Positions 1 to 8,811 of a stretch of DNA of 64,000 nt are shown here, piece after piece (the first letter of the stretch is position 1; the number at the start of each line of letters is the position of its first letter). The stretch lies in assembly GCF_009766095.1 (NCBI RefSeq), contig NZ_LMUD01000040.1, positions 1 through 64,000 on the forward strand, given 5' to 3'. The position numbers and the translations under genes are program-made. Under the pieces are notes generated by a model. The model was not told the DNA's origin. It searched no databases and saw nothing but the letters and a program-made list of their open reading frames with translations. The DNA comes from Granulicella sp. S190 (GTDB lineage Bacteria > Acidobacteriota > Terriglobia > Terriglobales > Acidobacteriaceae).

Positions 1-794
1 ATGGGTAATAGATGCGGGGTGAACTGAATTTGATCTCCGGTGATGTGGAGTTGCTCGAGCAGCTCGCCGGTGTGGCGGTGGCCGAAAACGGCGTAGGCAG
101 AGAGGTTGTCCGCCGCGTACATGAAGTGCGTCTTGGCGGTGGGCGCCTTGCCTGCGCCGCTGACTCCGGACTTGGAGTCGCAGATGATGCCGTGATCGAG
201 ATCGACGACGCCGGCCTGAATGAGAGGAGCCAGCGCGAGGATGACCGAGGTCGCGTAGCAGCCAGGGTTGGCCACCAACCGGGCTTTGCGGATTTCGTCG
301 CGGTGAAGCTCGGGGCAACCATAGACGGCTTCGGACTGAAGCTGCGCGGCGTGATCCGCGTCTGCGTCCTTGAGCTTGTAGATCTCGCGGTTGGCGGGGT
401 GTTGGAGACGCCATGCGCCGCTGAGATCGATGACCTTGATGCCTCGTGAGATGGCCTGCGGGACCCACTCGCGGGACTGCTCATGTGGGGTGGCGAGAAA
501 GAGGACCTTGGTGCCGGAGTCTACAAGGCGTTCCCAGTTGAAGGGAAGGATCTCGTGGCTGCGATGGCCGCCGGCAACTGCGAGCTGCGGGTGGAGATCT
601 TCGAGGAAGATCTTGCTGGCGGTCTCGGCTTCGCCGGCGCGGCCCAGGAAGACAGGCGCTGTTTTATGGAGCCTAGGGTGATGCAGGAGCAGGCGTGCGA
701 GCTCTCCGCCCGCGTAGCCGCCGATGCCCACGATGGCCGTGCGGGGCGCGGTGGAGTGCGTGAGGGTGGATTCGAGAGTCTCTGAGGTTGCCAA
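1..794 (-). CDS. argC: N-acetyl-gamma-glutamyl-phosphate reductase, 3' end outside window
   Basis: ArgC reduces N-acetylglutamyl phosphate to the semialdehyde with NADPH in arginine biosynthesis. Reading the minus strand gives a continuous frame of 264 codons running off the left edge. It shows the nucleotide-binding loop GIGGYAGGEL near residue 23, the SGAWRL and YGCPEL family motifs, and the catalytic cysteine in NPGCYAT at about residue 179. The start chosen is TTG at 794, one base after the argR stop codon, so the two genes are almost certainly co-transcribed and translationally coupled. No ATG lies near the expected N-terminus. The first 18 or so residues before the Rossmann strand are Ser/Thr-rich. 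Identification is firm; only the exact start is open. Confidence 0.93.
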   Translation of the reverse strand, partial: MATSETLESTLTHSTAPRTAIVGIGGYAGGELARLLLHHPRLHKTAPVFLGRAGEAETASKIFLEDLHPQLAVAGGHRSHEILPFNWERLVDSGTKVLFLATPHEQSREWVPQAISRGIKVIDLSGAWRLQHPANREIYKLKDADADHAAQLQSEAVYGCPELHRDEIRKARLVANPGCYATSVILALAPLIQAGVVDLDHGIICDSKSGVSGAGKAPTAKTHFMYAADNLSAYAVFGHRHTGELLEQLHITGDQIQFTPHLLP

Positions 795-795
795 A

Positions 796-1236
796 TTAGC
801 CAAGGTAGCCTTCGATTCGTATCTTGAGGAGATTTGCCTGCTTCTCATCGGGGCAGATGATGAGGACGGTGTCGTCGCCTGCGATGGTGCCGATGACCTC
901 CGGCCAATCTTCGTAGTCGATGCCGGCGGCGATGGGTTGAGCGCTTCCCGTGGTGGTGACGAGGACGAGGAGATTGATGGCCTGACGGACCTCAAGGCCG
1001 AAGCTTTCGAGGACTTCGCGGATTCCGGGGAGCGCGTCCTCGTCGGAGTCGTTGCCGCCGGGAAGCGAGTAGCCGGTGGGCCCTTTATTTAGCCGCAACT
1101 CGTGAATGTCGCGCGATAATGTTGCTTGAGTGACATGAAATCCGCGTCCGGCAAGTTTTCGACGTAGCTCGTCCTGGCTGGTGACTGCGGTTTTTACCAG
1201 CAATTCTCGAATTACGGCGTGACGCTGTTGTTTCAT
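796..1236 (-). CDS. argR: arginine repressor
   Basis: ArgR is the arginine-sensing hexameric repressor/activator of arginine metabolism. The 146-residue length is normal for the family. The N-terminal winged helix (about residues 1-65) contains the recognition segment TQATLSRDIHELRL. The C-terminal half carries the oligomerisation and arginine-binding segment, including GTIAGDDTVLIIC. argC follows immediately on the same strand, so this is the first gene of an arginine operon that continues past the left edge. Two ARG-box-like palindromes lie 68-104 bases upstream of its start, consistent with autoregulation. Confidence 0.95.
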   Translation of the reverse strand: MKQQRHAVIRELLVKTAVTSQDELRRKLAGRGFHVTQATLSRDIHELRLNKGPTGYSLPGGNDSDEDALPGIREVLESFGLEVRQAINLLVLVTTTGSAQPIAAGIDYEDWPEVIGTIAGDDTVLIICPDEKQANLLKIRIEGYLG

Positions 1237-1303
1237 GAGTTTGTTGTACCTGTGTTCTTGTATTTAAGTCGTCAATAGAGGCTCAATATCGAGCTTACTT
1301 GTT

Positions 1304-1340
1304 ATGTATAAATATACATTATTTGTGTATATTTATACAT
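1304..1340. promoter_or_regulatory. tandem ARG-box-like operators
   Basis: Two near-identical 16-base palindromes are seen: ATGTATAAATATACAT at 1304-1319 and GTGTATATTTATACAT at 1325-1340. The second is the reverse complement of the first except for one base. Their centres are 21 bases apart, the spacing known for paired 18-bp ARG boxes bound by one ArgR hexamer, and the TGTAT/ATACA half-sites resemble the family consensus (TGAAT/ATTCA). They sit between divergent argR and gltB. Binding by the adjacent ArgR is inferred. Confidence 0.75.
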
Positions 1341-1438
1341 GCATATCTCGTCCTTTTTTGTAGAGGATGAATCGCCAATCATAAAAAGGAAGGGATCGCG
1401 GCTACGTATTTTTTATCCGCCGCGACGTATAGTGAAGC

Positions 1439-4400
1439 ATGGAACGGTCTCTTGCAGCTAGTCTGAACCCAACTCGCCGAGATGTGGATGGTTCTTCCGA
1501 GGTTTCGCTCTCCCTGGATGCTTCTCGCTCGTTAAATGCTTCGCTCTCGCTGATCGATGAGCGTTTCGATCATGATTCCTGCGGTGTGGGTTTTGTGGCT
1601 TCGGTGGATGCCGCGGCTTCGCATGTGATTCTGGAGCAGGCGCTGACGGCGCTGGGCCGGCTGGCGCATCGTGGGGCGACGGCTGCGGATGGCAAGAGCA
1701 GCGATGGTGTGGGTGTGATGACTGCGGTGCCGCGGTCGTTGCTGTTGAAGGCTGCAGATGTTTCGCTAGACGACAAGCAGACGCTGGGTGTGGGGATGCT
1801 GCTGGTTCCGCTGGAGGAGACTCGTGCCGAGGAGGTACTGGAGCGGTGCCTGCTGTCGCATGACTTTGAGGTGCTTTTTTGGCGCGACGTTCCGGTGAAG
1901 ACTGAGCACCTGGGTGAGATGGCGCTGGGGACGATGCCGAAGATTCGGCAGGTGCTGGTTGTGGATGCAGCAGATGCAGAGCCGGAGACGATGGAGCGGC
2001 GGCTGTATCTGGCGCGGAAGCAGTTTGAGCGTGCGCATGAGCAGGGAGATGTGACGGGATACGTCTGCTCGCTGTCGTCGCAGACGATTGTCTACAAGGC
2101 GATGTGTACCGGGAGTCTGTTGCGGGAGTTTTATCCAGATCTTGCGTCGGCGGAGTATGTGACGCCGTTTGCGGTGTTTCATCAGCGGTATGCGACGAAT
2201 ACGTTGCCGACGTGGCATCGGGCGCAGCCGGGACGGAAGCTGGGACATAACGGTGAGATCAACACGGTGTGGGGAAACCGGGCGCGAATGGACGCTCGCG
2301 ACTCGACGCTGCCGGTGGAGTGCAAGCCGGTGCTGACCAAGGATGGAACGGATTCTACGAGCCTGGACGAGGCGGTGGAGCTGCTCTCGCAGAATGGCAG
2401 GACGCTGGCGGAGTCGATCCGCATGCTGTTGCCGCCTGCGACCGAGGGGCATCATGAGTCGTCGTTTCTGCGGTACCACACAGACTGTGCGGAGCCGTGG
2501 GATGGTCCTGCTGCGCTGGCGTTCAGCGATGGACGAGTGGTGGGCGCTGCGCTGGACCGGAATGGATTGAGGCCTTGTCGATTCGCGATCACTAGTAAAG
2601 GGCTGGTGGTGGCGGGGTCTGAGGCGGGACTGGTGGATCTCGACCCGGAAGAGGTGACGCATAGCGGCCGGTTGGGGCCAGGGCAGATGCTGCTGGTGGA
2701 TCTGGAGAACCACAAGATTTATGAGGATGAGGAGCTGCTGGAGCTTTTCGACGCGGGGGCGACGTACGCGAAGCTCGTCGAAGATACTCCGCTGATTGCT
2801 GTAGATGTAATTGCTGTGGATTCGACTGCGCTGGCTGCGTTGCAGCGCGGGTTTGGGTACACGCGGGAAGATGTGAAGATGATCCTGCAGCCGATGGCTG
2901 TGGAGGGTAAGGACGCGGTGTATTCGATGGGGGACGATACGCCGCTGGCGTTTTTGGCCCGGTCGCCGCGGCCTGTGTATGCGTACTTTCGGCAGAGGTT
3001 TGCGCAGGTGACGAATCCTGCGATCGATCCGCTGCGCGAGGCCTGCGTCGTGCAGCTGCATACTCGGCTTGGGCCGTGGCCACACATGCTGGATAAGAAT
3101 GCTCCGCTGCCGGGGCTGTCGCTGCCTTCTCCGTTTCTTACGCTGGGGCAGGTTGATGCTCTGCGTAAGGGGGATTATCCGCACAAGGATGAGTTGAAGC
3201 TTGCGGAGTTGCAGGCGGTGTTCAGCGTGGAGAAGACGTTGAAGCAGGGAATCGATGAGCTTTGCATGCAGGCTATCAAGCTGGTGCGAGAGGGGGCGCG
3301 GATTCTATTGCTCTCGGACCGCAGCTCGAGCGCGGAGAGGCTGCCGATTCCAATGGCGATGGCTACGGGTGCGGTGCATCATGCGCTGGTGAATGCAGGG
3401 TTGCGCACGCTGGCGGGGCTTGCTGTTGAGGCGGGCGATTGCAGGGATATTCATCACGCTGCGGTACTGATTGGATACGGCGCCGGTGCTGTGTGTCCTT
3501 GGTTGGCGCTGGAGACGGGGATGAGCCTTGCTCCTGCTGGTACGGATGCGCTGGACGCTGAGCGAAAGATGATGAAGTCGCTCGATGCGGGGCTGGCGAA
3601 GGTGATGTCGAAGATGGGGATCTCGGTGGTGGATAGCTATCGGGGGGCGCATCTGTTCGACATTCTCGGTCTGCACTCGAGTGTGGTGGCGCGATGTTTC
3701 TTTGGGACGCCTGCGCCGTTGTCCGGCGTGGGATTTGCTGAGGTGGAGCGGCAGCTGCGGCAGACCTGGGTGCCAGGTGCGGCTGTTTCTGCGGCTGCGA
3801 CGGAGCTGCCGGACTATGGTTGGGTTCGGTTCCGTAAGGCGGACGTTTCGGAGCCGCATGCGTGGCAGCCGCCAACGGTGAAGGCGCTGCAGTCGGTGGT
3901 GGGGAGTGCGCGAAATGTGCCGCAGCCTACCGATCCCGCGGGTGCATTTGCGATCTACACGAAGGACGTGATCGCGCGCGATCCTGCGGTGTTGCGGGAT
4001 CTGCTTGAGATTCGTCCGGCGGGGCCTGAGCTTGGGTTGCACGAGGTCGAGATGCCGGCGGAACTGTGCAAGCGATTTGTGGCAAGTGCGATGTCGCTTG
4101 GGTCGCTGAGCCCGGAGGCTCACCAGACGATTACGGCTGCGATGAATATGCTTGGCGGCCGCTCGAATACGGGTGAGGGTGGAGAGGATTCGGCGGTGTA
4201 TCGGCTGCACCCGGAGAGCGCTGAGCGCATTGATACCGGTGGCGGGATGAGCCTTGCTGCGCGGTCGGGTGGAGGGACTGCAATTGCAGAGGCTGCGGTG
4301 GAGGCTCCTGCGGTCCATGTATCGCTGAATAACAAGATCAAGCAGGTGGCGTCGGGACGGTTTGGCGTGACGGCGGAGTATCTGGCACACGCAGAGGAGA

Positions 4401-6007
4401 TTGAGATTAAAGTGGCGCAGGGCGCGAAGCCTGGCGAGGGCGGCCAGCTGCCCGGGCATAAGGTGAGCGGATTGATTGCGCGTTTGCGTCATGCGCAGCC
4501 TGGGGTTTCGCTGATCTCTCCGCCGCCGCATCACGATATCTATTCGATTGAAGATCTGGCGCAGCTGATCTACGACCTGAAGCGGGTGAATCCACGCGCT
4601 GCGGTTGGGGTGAAGCTGGTGTCGGGTTGTGGTGTGGGCACGGTTGCGGCTGGCGTGGCGAAGGCTTATGCAGACTTTATCGTGATCGCCGGGAATACTG
4701 GCGGGACCGGTGCGGCTGCGCTTTCGAGCATCAAGTATGCCGGGAATCCGTGGGAACTTGGGTTGGCTGAGGCGCAGCAGGTGCTGATTCAGAACGGCAT
4801 GAGGGGACGAGTGCGGCTGCGGACCGATGGCGGGCTGGCTACGGCTCGGGACATCCTGGTCGCCGCGTTGCTGGGTGCGGACGAGTATGCATTCGGAACT
4901 GCGGTGCTGGTGGTGCTGGGCTGCGATATGGCGCGGCAGTGTCATCTGAATACTTGCCCTACGGGCATTGCGACGCAAAAGCCTGAGCTGCGTGCAAAGT
5001 TCCGTGGAAAGCCGGAGCATGTGGTGCGATTCTTCGAGCAGCTTTCGGGCGATCTGCAACATCTGCTGGCTCGTTATGGTCTGCCGTCGATTGAGGCGGC
5101 TGTGGGACGATCCGACTTGCTGGAGCAGGTGCGTTTTGACGGAAATCTGGATCTGCAACCGATGTTGACCAGAGTGTCGGATGGCCCGAGCAGGTTTATG
5201 GGAGTGCGGAACAATCAGCCTTTGGCGTGTCCGCCGCTCGATGAGGCCTGGGTTGCGCCTGCGATGGCTGCGATCGATGCAGAGATGCCGTTCGTGATGG
5301 ATTCGAAGATTGCGAACTGCGACCGGGCGGTTGGTTCGCGGTTGGCAGGAGAGCTTGCACTGCGCCGGGCGCAGGGTGAGTTGGCGGCAGATGTCACCTT
5401 CAATCTGACAGGAACGGCCGGGCAGTCGTTTGGCGCGTTCACGGTGGAAGGGATGAAGCTGGTGCTCGATGGGCAGGCGAACGATTTTGTTGGCAAAGGA
5501 CTGTCGGGTGGTGAGCTTGTGATTCGAGCGCGCGGCCTGGCGGCGAAGGATAGTGGGAATCATGTGATTCTGGGAAATGTAGCTCTATATGGTGCGACCT
5601 CCGGCAAGTTGTTTGCGGCGGGACGTGCGGGGGAGCGGTTTGCGGTTCGCAACTCCGGTGCTACGGCGGTAGTCGAGGGTGTAGGCGACCACGGATGCGA
5701 GTACATGACCGGAGGAACGGTTGCGATTCTTGGCCGGGTGGGGATGAACTTTGGGGCGGGAATGACGGGTGGTCTGGCGTGGGTGCTTGATGCAGATGGT
5801 TCCTTCTTGTCTGGGGCGAGGTATCACCCGGACTTTATTGATGCTGAGCCGTTTAACGCGGTTGGAACCGAGGCTCAGGAGAGTCTGCGAGCCTTAGTTA
5901 TTGAGCATGTGAAGGAGTCGGGGAGTGGGCTTGGGCAGACGATGCTGTCTGATTGGCTGGCTCAGGCTGCGGCATTTGTGAAGTTGACTCCACGGCCACA
6001 GGCTTAA
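1439..6007 (+). CDS. gltB: glutamate synthase large (alpha) subunit
   Basis: This enzyme transfers the amide nitrogen of glutamine to 2-oxoglutarate to give two glutamates. The 1522-residue protein has the full architecture: an N-terminal amidotransferase domain whose catalytic cysteine should be Cys48 in DHDSCGVGF after a 47-residue propeptide, a central domain, an FMN-binding barrel, the 3Fe-4S cysteines in CDMARQCHLNTCPTG at about residues 1162-1173, and a C-terminal GXGXG beta-helix. The propeptide is Ser/Leu-rich and longer than in many homologues, so a later start is possible, but no better ATG precedes Cys48. The small NADPH subunit GltD is not adjacent on either side, so it is either encoded elsewhere or the enzyme uses ferredoxin. 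ARG-box-like sites upstream suggest arginine-linked control. Confidence 0.95.
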   Translation: MERSLAASLNPTRRDVDGSSEVSLSLDASRSLNASLSLIDERFDHDSCGVGFVASVDAAASHVILEQALTALGRLAHRGATAADGKSSDGVGVMTAVPRSLLLKAADVSLDDKQTLGVGMLLVPLEETRAEEVLERCLLSHDFEVLFWRDVPVKTEHLGEMALGTMPKIRQVLVVDAADAEPETMERRLYLARKQFERAHEQGDVTGYVCSLSSQTIVYKAMCTGSLLREFYPDLASAEYVTPFAVFHQRYATNTLPTWHRAQPGRKLGHNGEINTVWGNRARMDARDSTLPVECKPVLTKDGTDSTSLDEAVELLSQNGRTLAESIRMLLPPATEGHHESSFLRYHTDCAEPWDGPAALAFSDGRVVGAALDRNGLRPCRFAITSKGLVVAGSEAGLVDLDPEEVTHSGRLGPGQMLLVDLENHKIYEDEELLELFDAGATYAKLVEDTPLIAVDVIAVDSTALAALQRGFGYTREDVKMILQPMAVEGKDAVYSMGDDTPLAFLARSPRPVYAYFRQRFAQVTNPAIDPLREACVVQLHTRLGPWPHMLDKNAPLPGLSLPSPFLTLGQVDALRKGDYPHKDELKLAELQAVFSVEKTLKQGIDELCMQAIKLVREGARILLLSDRSSSAERLPIPMAMATGAVHHALVNAGLRTLAGLAVEAGDCRDIHHAAVLIGYGAGAVCPWLALETGMSLAPAGTDALDAERKMMKSLDAGLAKVMSKMGISVVDSYRGAHLFDILGLHSSVVARCFFGTPAPLSGVGFAEVERQLRQTWVPGAAVSAAATELPDYGWVRFRKADVSEPHAWQPPTVKALQSVVGSARNVPQPTDPAGAFAIYTKDVIARDPAVLRDLLEIRPAGPELGLHEVEMPAELCKRFVASAMSLGSLSPEAHQTITAAMNMLGGRSNTGEGGEDSAVYRLHPESAERIDTGGGMSLAARSGGGTAIAEAAVEAPAVHVSLNNKIKQVASGRFGVTAEYLAHAEEIEIKVAQGAKPGEGGQLPGHKVSGLIARLRHAQPGVSLISPPPHHDIYSIEDLAQLIYDLKRVNPRAAVGVKLVSGCGVGTVAAGVAKAYADFIVIAGNTGGTGAAALSSIKYAGNPWELGLAEAQQVLIQNGMRGRVRLRTDGGLATARDILVAALLGADEYAFGTAVLVVLGCDMARQCHLNTCPTGIATQKPELRAKFRGKPEHVVRFFEQLSGDLQHLLARYGLPSIEAAVGRSDLLEQVRFDGNLDLQPMLTRVSDGPSRFMGVRNNQPLACPPLDEAWVAPAMAAIDAEMPFVMDSKIANCDRAVGSRLAGELALRRAQGELAADVTFNLTGTAGQSFGAFTVEGMKLVLDGQANDFVGKGLSGGELVIRARGLAAKDSGNHVILGNVALYGATSGKLFAAGRAGERFAVRNSGATAVVEGVGDHGCEYMTGGTVAILGRVGMNFGAGMTGGLAWVLDADGSFLSGARYHPDFIDAEPFNAVGTEAQESLRALVIEHVKESGSGLGQTMLSDWLAQAAAFVKLTPRPQA

Positions 6008-6080
6008 AGGGTTTAGTTCCCGCATGGAGGGTTTGTTTCACTTCGCCGCTTACGATGGTCGGTCGAGCTGCGCTAACAGC

Positions 6081-6111
6081 AGATTCCTCCTTGGCGCTGC
6101 GGAATGACAAA
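6081..6111. repeat. short intergenic repeat-like segment (AGATTCC...GGAATGAC)
   Basis: The 268-base gap between gltB and the TetR gene has no convincing gene. It contains a segment of the pattern AGATTCC...GCTGCGGAATGACA, similar to one at 32612-32640. The two may be copies of a dispersed intergenic element, but only two copies are visible here and they are diverged. Confidence 0.35.
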
Positions 6112-6275
6112 CATAAAAGCACGCAACGGCAGATAAAAGGCATGCAAGGTCAAGCGAATGAGCCCACTCGAATCGAGAGAGGACGCGGACGGATAAGGGA
6201 AACGGAGAGAGTGGGAAGTTCCGTTTGTAGTCTAGGAATACAGGAAGAGAGTGCATAAAGATTCATTGTGGGGTA

Positions 6276-6293
6276 AATGAATCGCAATTCATT
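6276..6293. promoter_or_regulatory. palindromic operator, FadR/TetR-type candidate
   Basis: The inverted repeat AATGAAT-CGCA-ATTCATT is a strong palindrome. A further ATTCATT lies at 6261-6267 and another at about 6311-6317. TGAAT/ATTCA half-sites are known for TetR-type fatty-acid-degradation repressors (Bacillus FadR). The site overlaps the first in-frame ATG of the TetR gene it precedes, so it is a likely autoregulatory operator for the regulator and the downstream acyl-CoA ligase. Confidence 0.55.
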
Positions 6294-6999
6294 CTTGGCA
6301 AAGTCATGCCAATTCATTAGAGTGGCGGCACTGGAGATTTCCGGTTTGAGGCCTGGACTGAAACGTAAAGCGAAGACGACGAGGCCTGATCTAACAAAGG
6401 CAGAGGCACCAGCAACCGGACCTGGAAGCGAAAAATATCAGCGCATTCTGGATGCAGCGGTAGAGGTGATCGCCGAACATGGCTATTTCAGTTCACCGGT
6501 GAGCGCGATTGCGAAGCGGGCCGGGGTGGCCGATGGGACGATCTATCTTTATTTCAAGAGCAAAGATGACGTGCTACGGACGGCGATCGACTCGACCTTC
6601 GACAAGTTTCACAGGCAGGTGGAGGAGGAGTTCAAGACTCTACACGGGCCGCGGGAGCAGCTGGAGTACATCGCACAGGTTCACCTGGAGAGCCATGCCG
6701 TGAATCGCAGCATGGCGGTGCTGATGCAGACCGAGGTGCGGCAGAGCGCGAAGTTTATTGCGGAGTTTTCGCACCATCACCTGGTGAAGTACATCCAGGT
6801 GGTGCGTGAGGTGGTGCGGAGAGGGCAGCAGGAGGGGATCTTCCGGCGTGATGTCTCCGATGGCGTGGTGGCGCACTGCATGTTTGGGGCGATCGATGAG
6901 CTGCTAAGTTCGGCGGTGTTCACGGGGCGGGTCTATGATTCGAAGGCGACGGCTGCCCAGGTGATCGATGTGCTGCTGAGTGGGATTCAGGCGAGATGA
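6277..6999 (+). CDS. TetR/AcrR-family regulator, FadR-like
   Basis: This is a cytosolic repressor, probably of fatty-acid use. The TetR helix-turn-helix spans about residues 55-95, with ILDAAVEVIAEHGYFSSPVSAIAKRAGVADGTIYLYF as its core written in two overlapping parts: ILDAAVEVIAEHGYF and AGVADGTIYLYF. The C-terminal ligand-binding half resembles the YsiA/FadR group. The 50-residue basic N-terminal extension is unusual for the family. The first ATG lies inside a palindromic operator, so translation may instead begin at GTG 6322. The long-chain acyl-CoA ligase gene follows after 21 bases, supporting a fatty-acyl-CoA-responsive role. The ligand is inferred from context only. Confidence 0.85.
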   Translation: MNRNSFLAKSCQFIRVAALEISGLRPGLKRKAKTTRPDLTKAEAPATGPGSEKYQRILDAAVEVIAEHGYFSSPVSAIAKRAGVADGTIYLYFKSKDDVLRTAIDSTFDKFHRQVEEEFKTLHGPREQLEYIAQVHLESHAVNRSMAVLMQTEVRQSAKFIAEFSHHHLVKYIQVVREVVRRGQQEGIFRRDVSDGVVAHCMFGAIDELLSSAVFTGRVYDSKATAAQVIDVLLSGIQAR

Positions 7000-7020
7000 T
7001 AATGGATTTGGAGATAAGGA

Positions 7021-8811
7021 ATGTTTGATTTTGCGACCTTGAATGATGTTTTAGAGCAGGCAACAGGTCGGGGCGACCGTGCAGTGATGATGTCGCAGGA
7101 GTTCGGCGGGACGTGGAAGCCTATTACTTCTGATGAATTGTATGGGCGGGTGCGGGCGTTGGCGGATGTCTTTCGCGGGTGGGGATTGGTGAAGGGGGAC
7201 CGGGTGGCGATTCTCTCGGAGAACCGCTGGGAGTGGCCGGTGACGGACTTCGCTGCAATGTCGATCGGGTGCGTGGATGTGCCGCTCTATCCGACGCTGA
7301 CGCCGGAGCAGATCGGATATATGTTGCGGGACTCCGGCGCGAAGGTGGCGGTGCTGTCGTCGCGGGAGCAGTATGACAAGCTTTCGGCTGCGGGGGATCT
7401 GCCGGAGCTGGAGCATGTGGTGGTGATGGATGCGGGAGAGTATCCGAATGCGGAGAGCTTTGGCGCGCTGATGCAGGGGGCTAAAGAACGAGAGCAGCGG
7501 AGTGCCGAGTTCGATGCGATGTTGAAGACGTTGAAGCCGGAGGATCTGGCGACGATTATCTATACCTCGGGTACGACCGGCGAGCCGAAGGGTGTGATGC
7601 TGACGCACGGCAATCTGATCAGCAATGTGAACTACTCGACGGGGAAGATGGGCTTTTCGGATAAGGACAGCTGCATTTCGTTTCTGCCGTTGTCGCATGT
7701 GACGGCGCGGCATACGGACTATGCTCTGCTTTGTTATGGGGTGCGGCTGGCCTATTGTCCCAAGTTCGATCAGCTGGCGGTGGCGATGCAGGCGGTGAAA
7801 CCGACGATCTTTTTAGCTGTGCCGCGGGTGTACGAAAAGATTCGGCAGGCCGTGGAGGGCAAGTCAGCGGCGTCGCCGGTGAAGTTGAAGATTTTGCGAT
7901 GGGCGCTGGGTGTGGGGAAGAAGCACAGGGCGGAGATACTGGCTGGGAAGACGCCGGGTTCGATGAGTTGGAAGATCGCGAACAAGCTCGTGTTTTCGAA
8001 GATTCATGAGGCGTTTGGCGGGTGCGCGGAGGTCTTCATCTCTGGCGGGGCTCCGCTGGGGATGGATTCGGCGGGGTGGTTTGCAGATGTGGGGATTCGG
8101 ATCTTCGAGGGGTACGGGTTGACGGAGACCTCGCCGGTGATTGCGGTGAACTATCCAGAGGCTCATCGAATTGGGACGGTGGGGAAGGCGCTGACAAATG
8201 TCGAGTGCAGATTTGCTGCCGATGGCGAGCTGGAGGTGCGGGGGCCGTCGGTGTTCGTTGGGTATTGGAAGAAAGAGAAGGAGACGGCGGAGGTCTTTAC
8301 CGAGGATGGGTGGTTCAAGACGGGAGATATCGGGAATATCGATAAGGATGGGTATCTTTCGATTACGGACAGGAAGAAGGAGCTGCTCAAGACCAGTGGC
8401 GGCAAACTGATTGCGCCGCAGCCGATTGAGAATAAGCTGAAGGCGAACGCTCTAGTGGCGCAGGCTGCACTGGTGGGAGATAAACATAAGTTTGCGTGCG
8501 TGCTGATCTCGCCGAACTTTGCGGCGCTTGAGGGATGGGCGAAGGGACAGGGGATTGCGACGAGCGACCATGTGGCGCTGGTAAAGGACGCGAAGGTGGT
8601 GAAGGCTTACCAGGAGATCGTGGACAAGGTAAATATCGGGCTGGCGAACTTTGAAAGCATGAAGCGTATGAGCGTTGTCCCGGAGGAGTGGAGCGTGGAG
8701 GATGGAACGCTTACACCTAGTATGAAGCTGAAGCGGCGAGTGGTGGAGCAGAAGTACGCGAAGGAGATTGGAGACTTCTATGCGGATGAGGCTACTGCGT
8801 CGAAGGGGTGA
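7021..8811 (+). CDS. long-chain fatty-acid--CoA ligase (AMP-forming)
   Basis: It activates fatty acids through an acyl-adenylate and transfers them to CoA, at the membrane or in the cytosol. Key adenylate-forming motifs are present: P-loop-like YTSGTTGEPKG at about residue 181, GYGLTETSP at about 363, the GDIG...DGYLSITDRKKELLKTSGGK region (ATP-binding and hinge) near 435-460. The 596-residue length fits the long-chain (FACL/FadD15-like) group. A good ribosome-binding site (GGAGATAAGGA) precedes the ATG. The gene follows the TetR regulator and probably forms an operon with it. Chain-length preference cannot be read from the sequence. Confidence 0.92.
   Translation: MFDFATLNDVLEQATGRGDRAVMMSQEFGGTWKPITSDELYGRVRALADVFRGWGLVKGDRVAILSENRWEWPVTDFAAMSIGCVDVPLYPTLTPEQIGYMLRDSGAKVAVLSSREQYDKLSAAGDLPELEHVVVMDAGEYPNAESFGALMQGAKEREQRSAEFDAMLKTLKPEDLATIIYTSGTTGEPKGVMLTHGNLISNVNYSTGKMGFSDKDSCISFLPLSHVTARHTDYALLCYGVRLAYCPKFDQLAVAMQAVKPTIFLAVPRVYEKIRQAVEGKSAASPVKLKILRWALGVGKKHRAEILAGKTPGSMSWKIANKLVFSKIHEAFGGCAEVFISGGAPLGMDSAGWFADVGIRIFEGYGLTETSPVIAVNYPEAHRIGTVGKALTNVECRFAADGELEVRGPSVFVGYWKKEKETAEVFTEDGWFKTGDIGNIDKDGYLSITDRKKELLKTSGGKLIAPQPIENKLKANALVAQAALVGDKHKFACVLISPNFAALEGWAKGQGIATSDHVALVKDAKVVKAYQEIVDKVNIGLANFESMKRMSVVPEEWSVEDGTLTPSMKLKRRVVEQKYAKEIGDFYADEATASKG

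Noticed and set aside
12..449. Plus-strand open frames over 12-785
   Set aside because: They are antisense to the clear argC reading frame on the minus strand and have no family-like features.
1766..5563. Long minus-strand open frames inside gltB
   Set aside because: Arg/His/Pro/Leu-rich translations antisense to a well-recognised enzyme gene; they come from codon bias.
5953..6258. 101-codon frame overlapping the gltB end
   Set aside because: It crosses the end of gltB and the repeat-like segment and has no ribosome-binding site or family.
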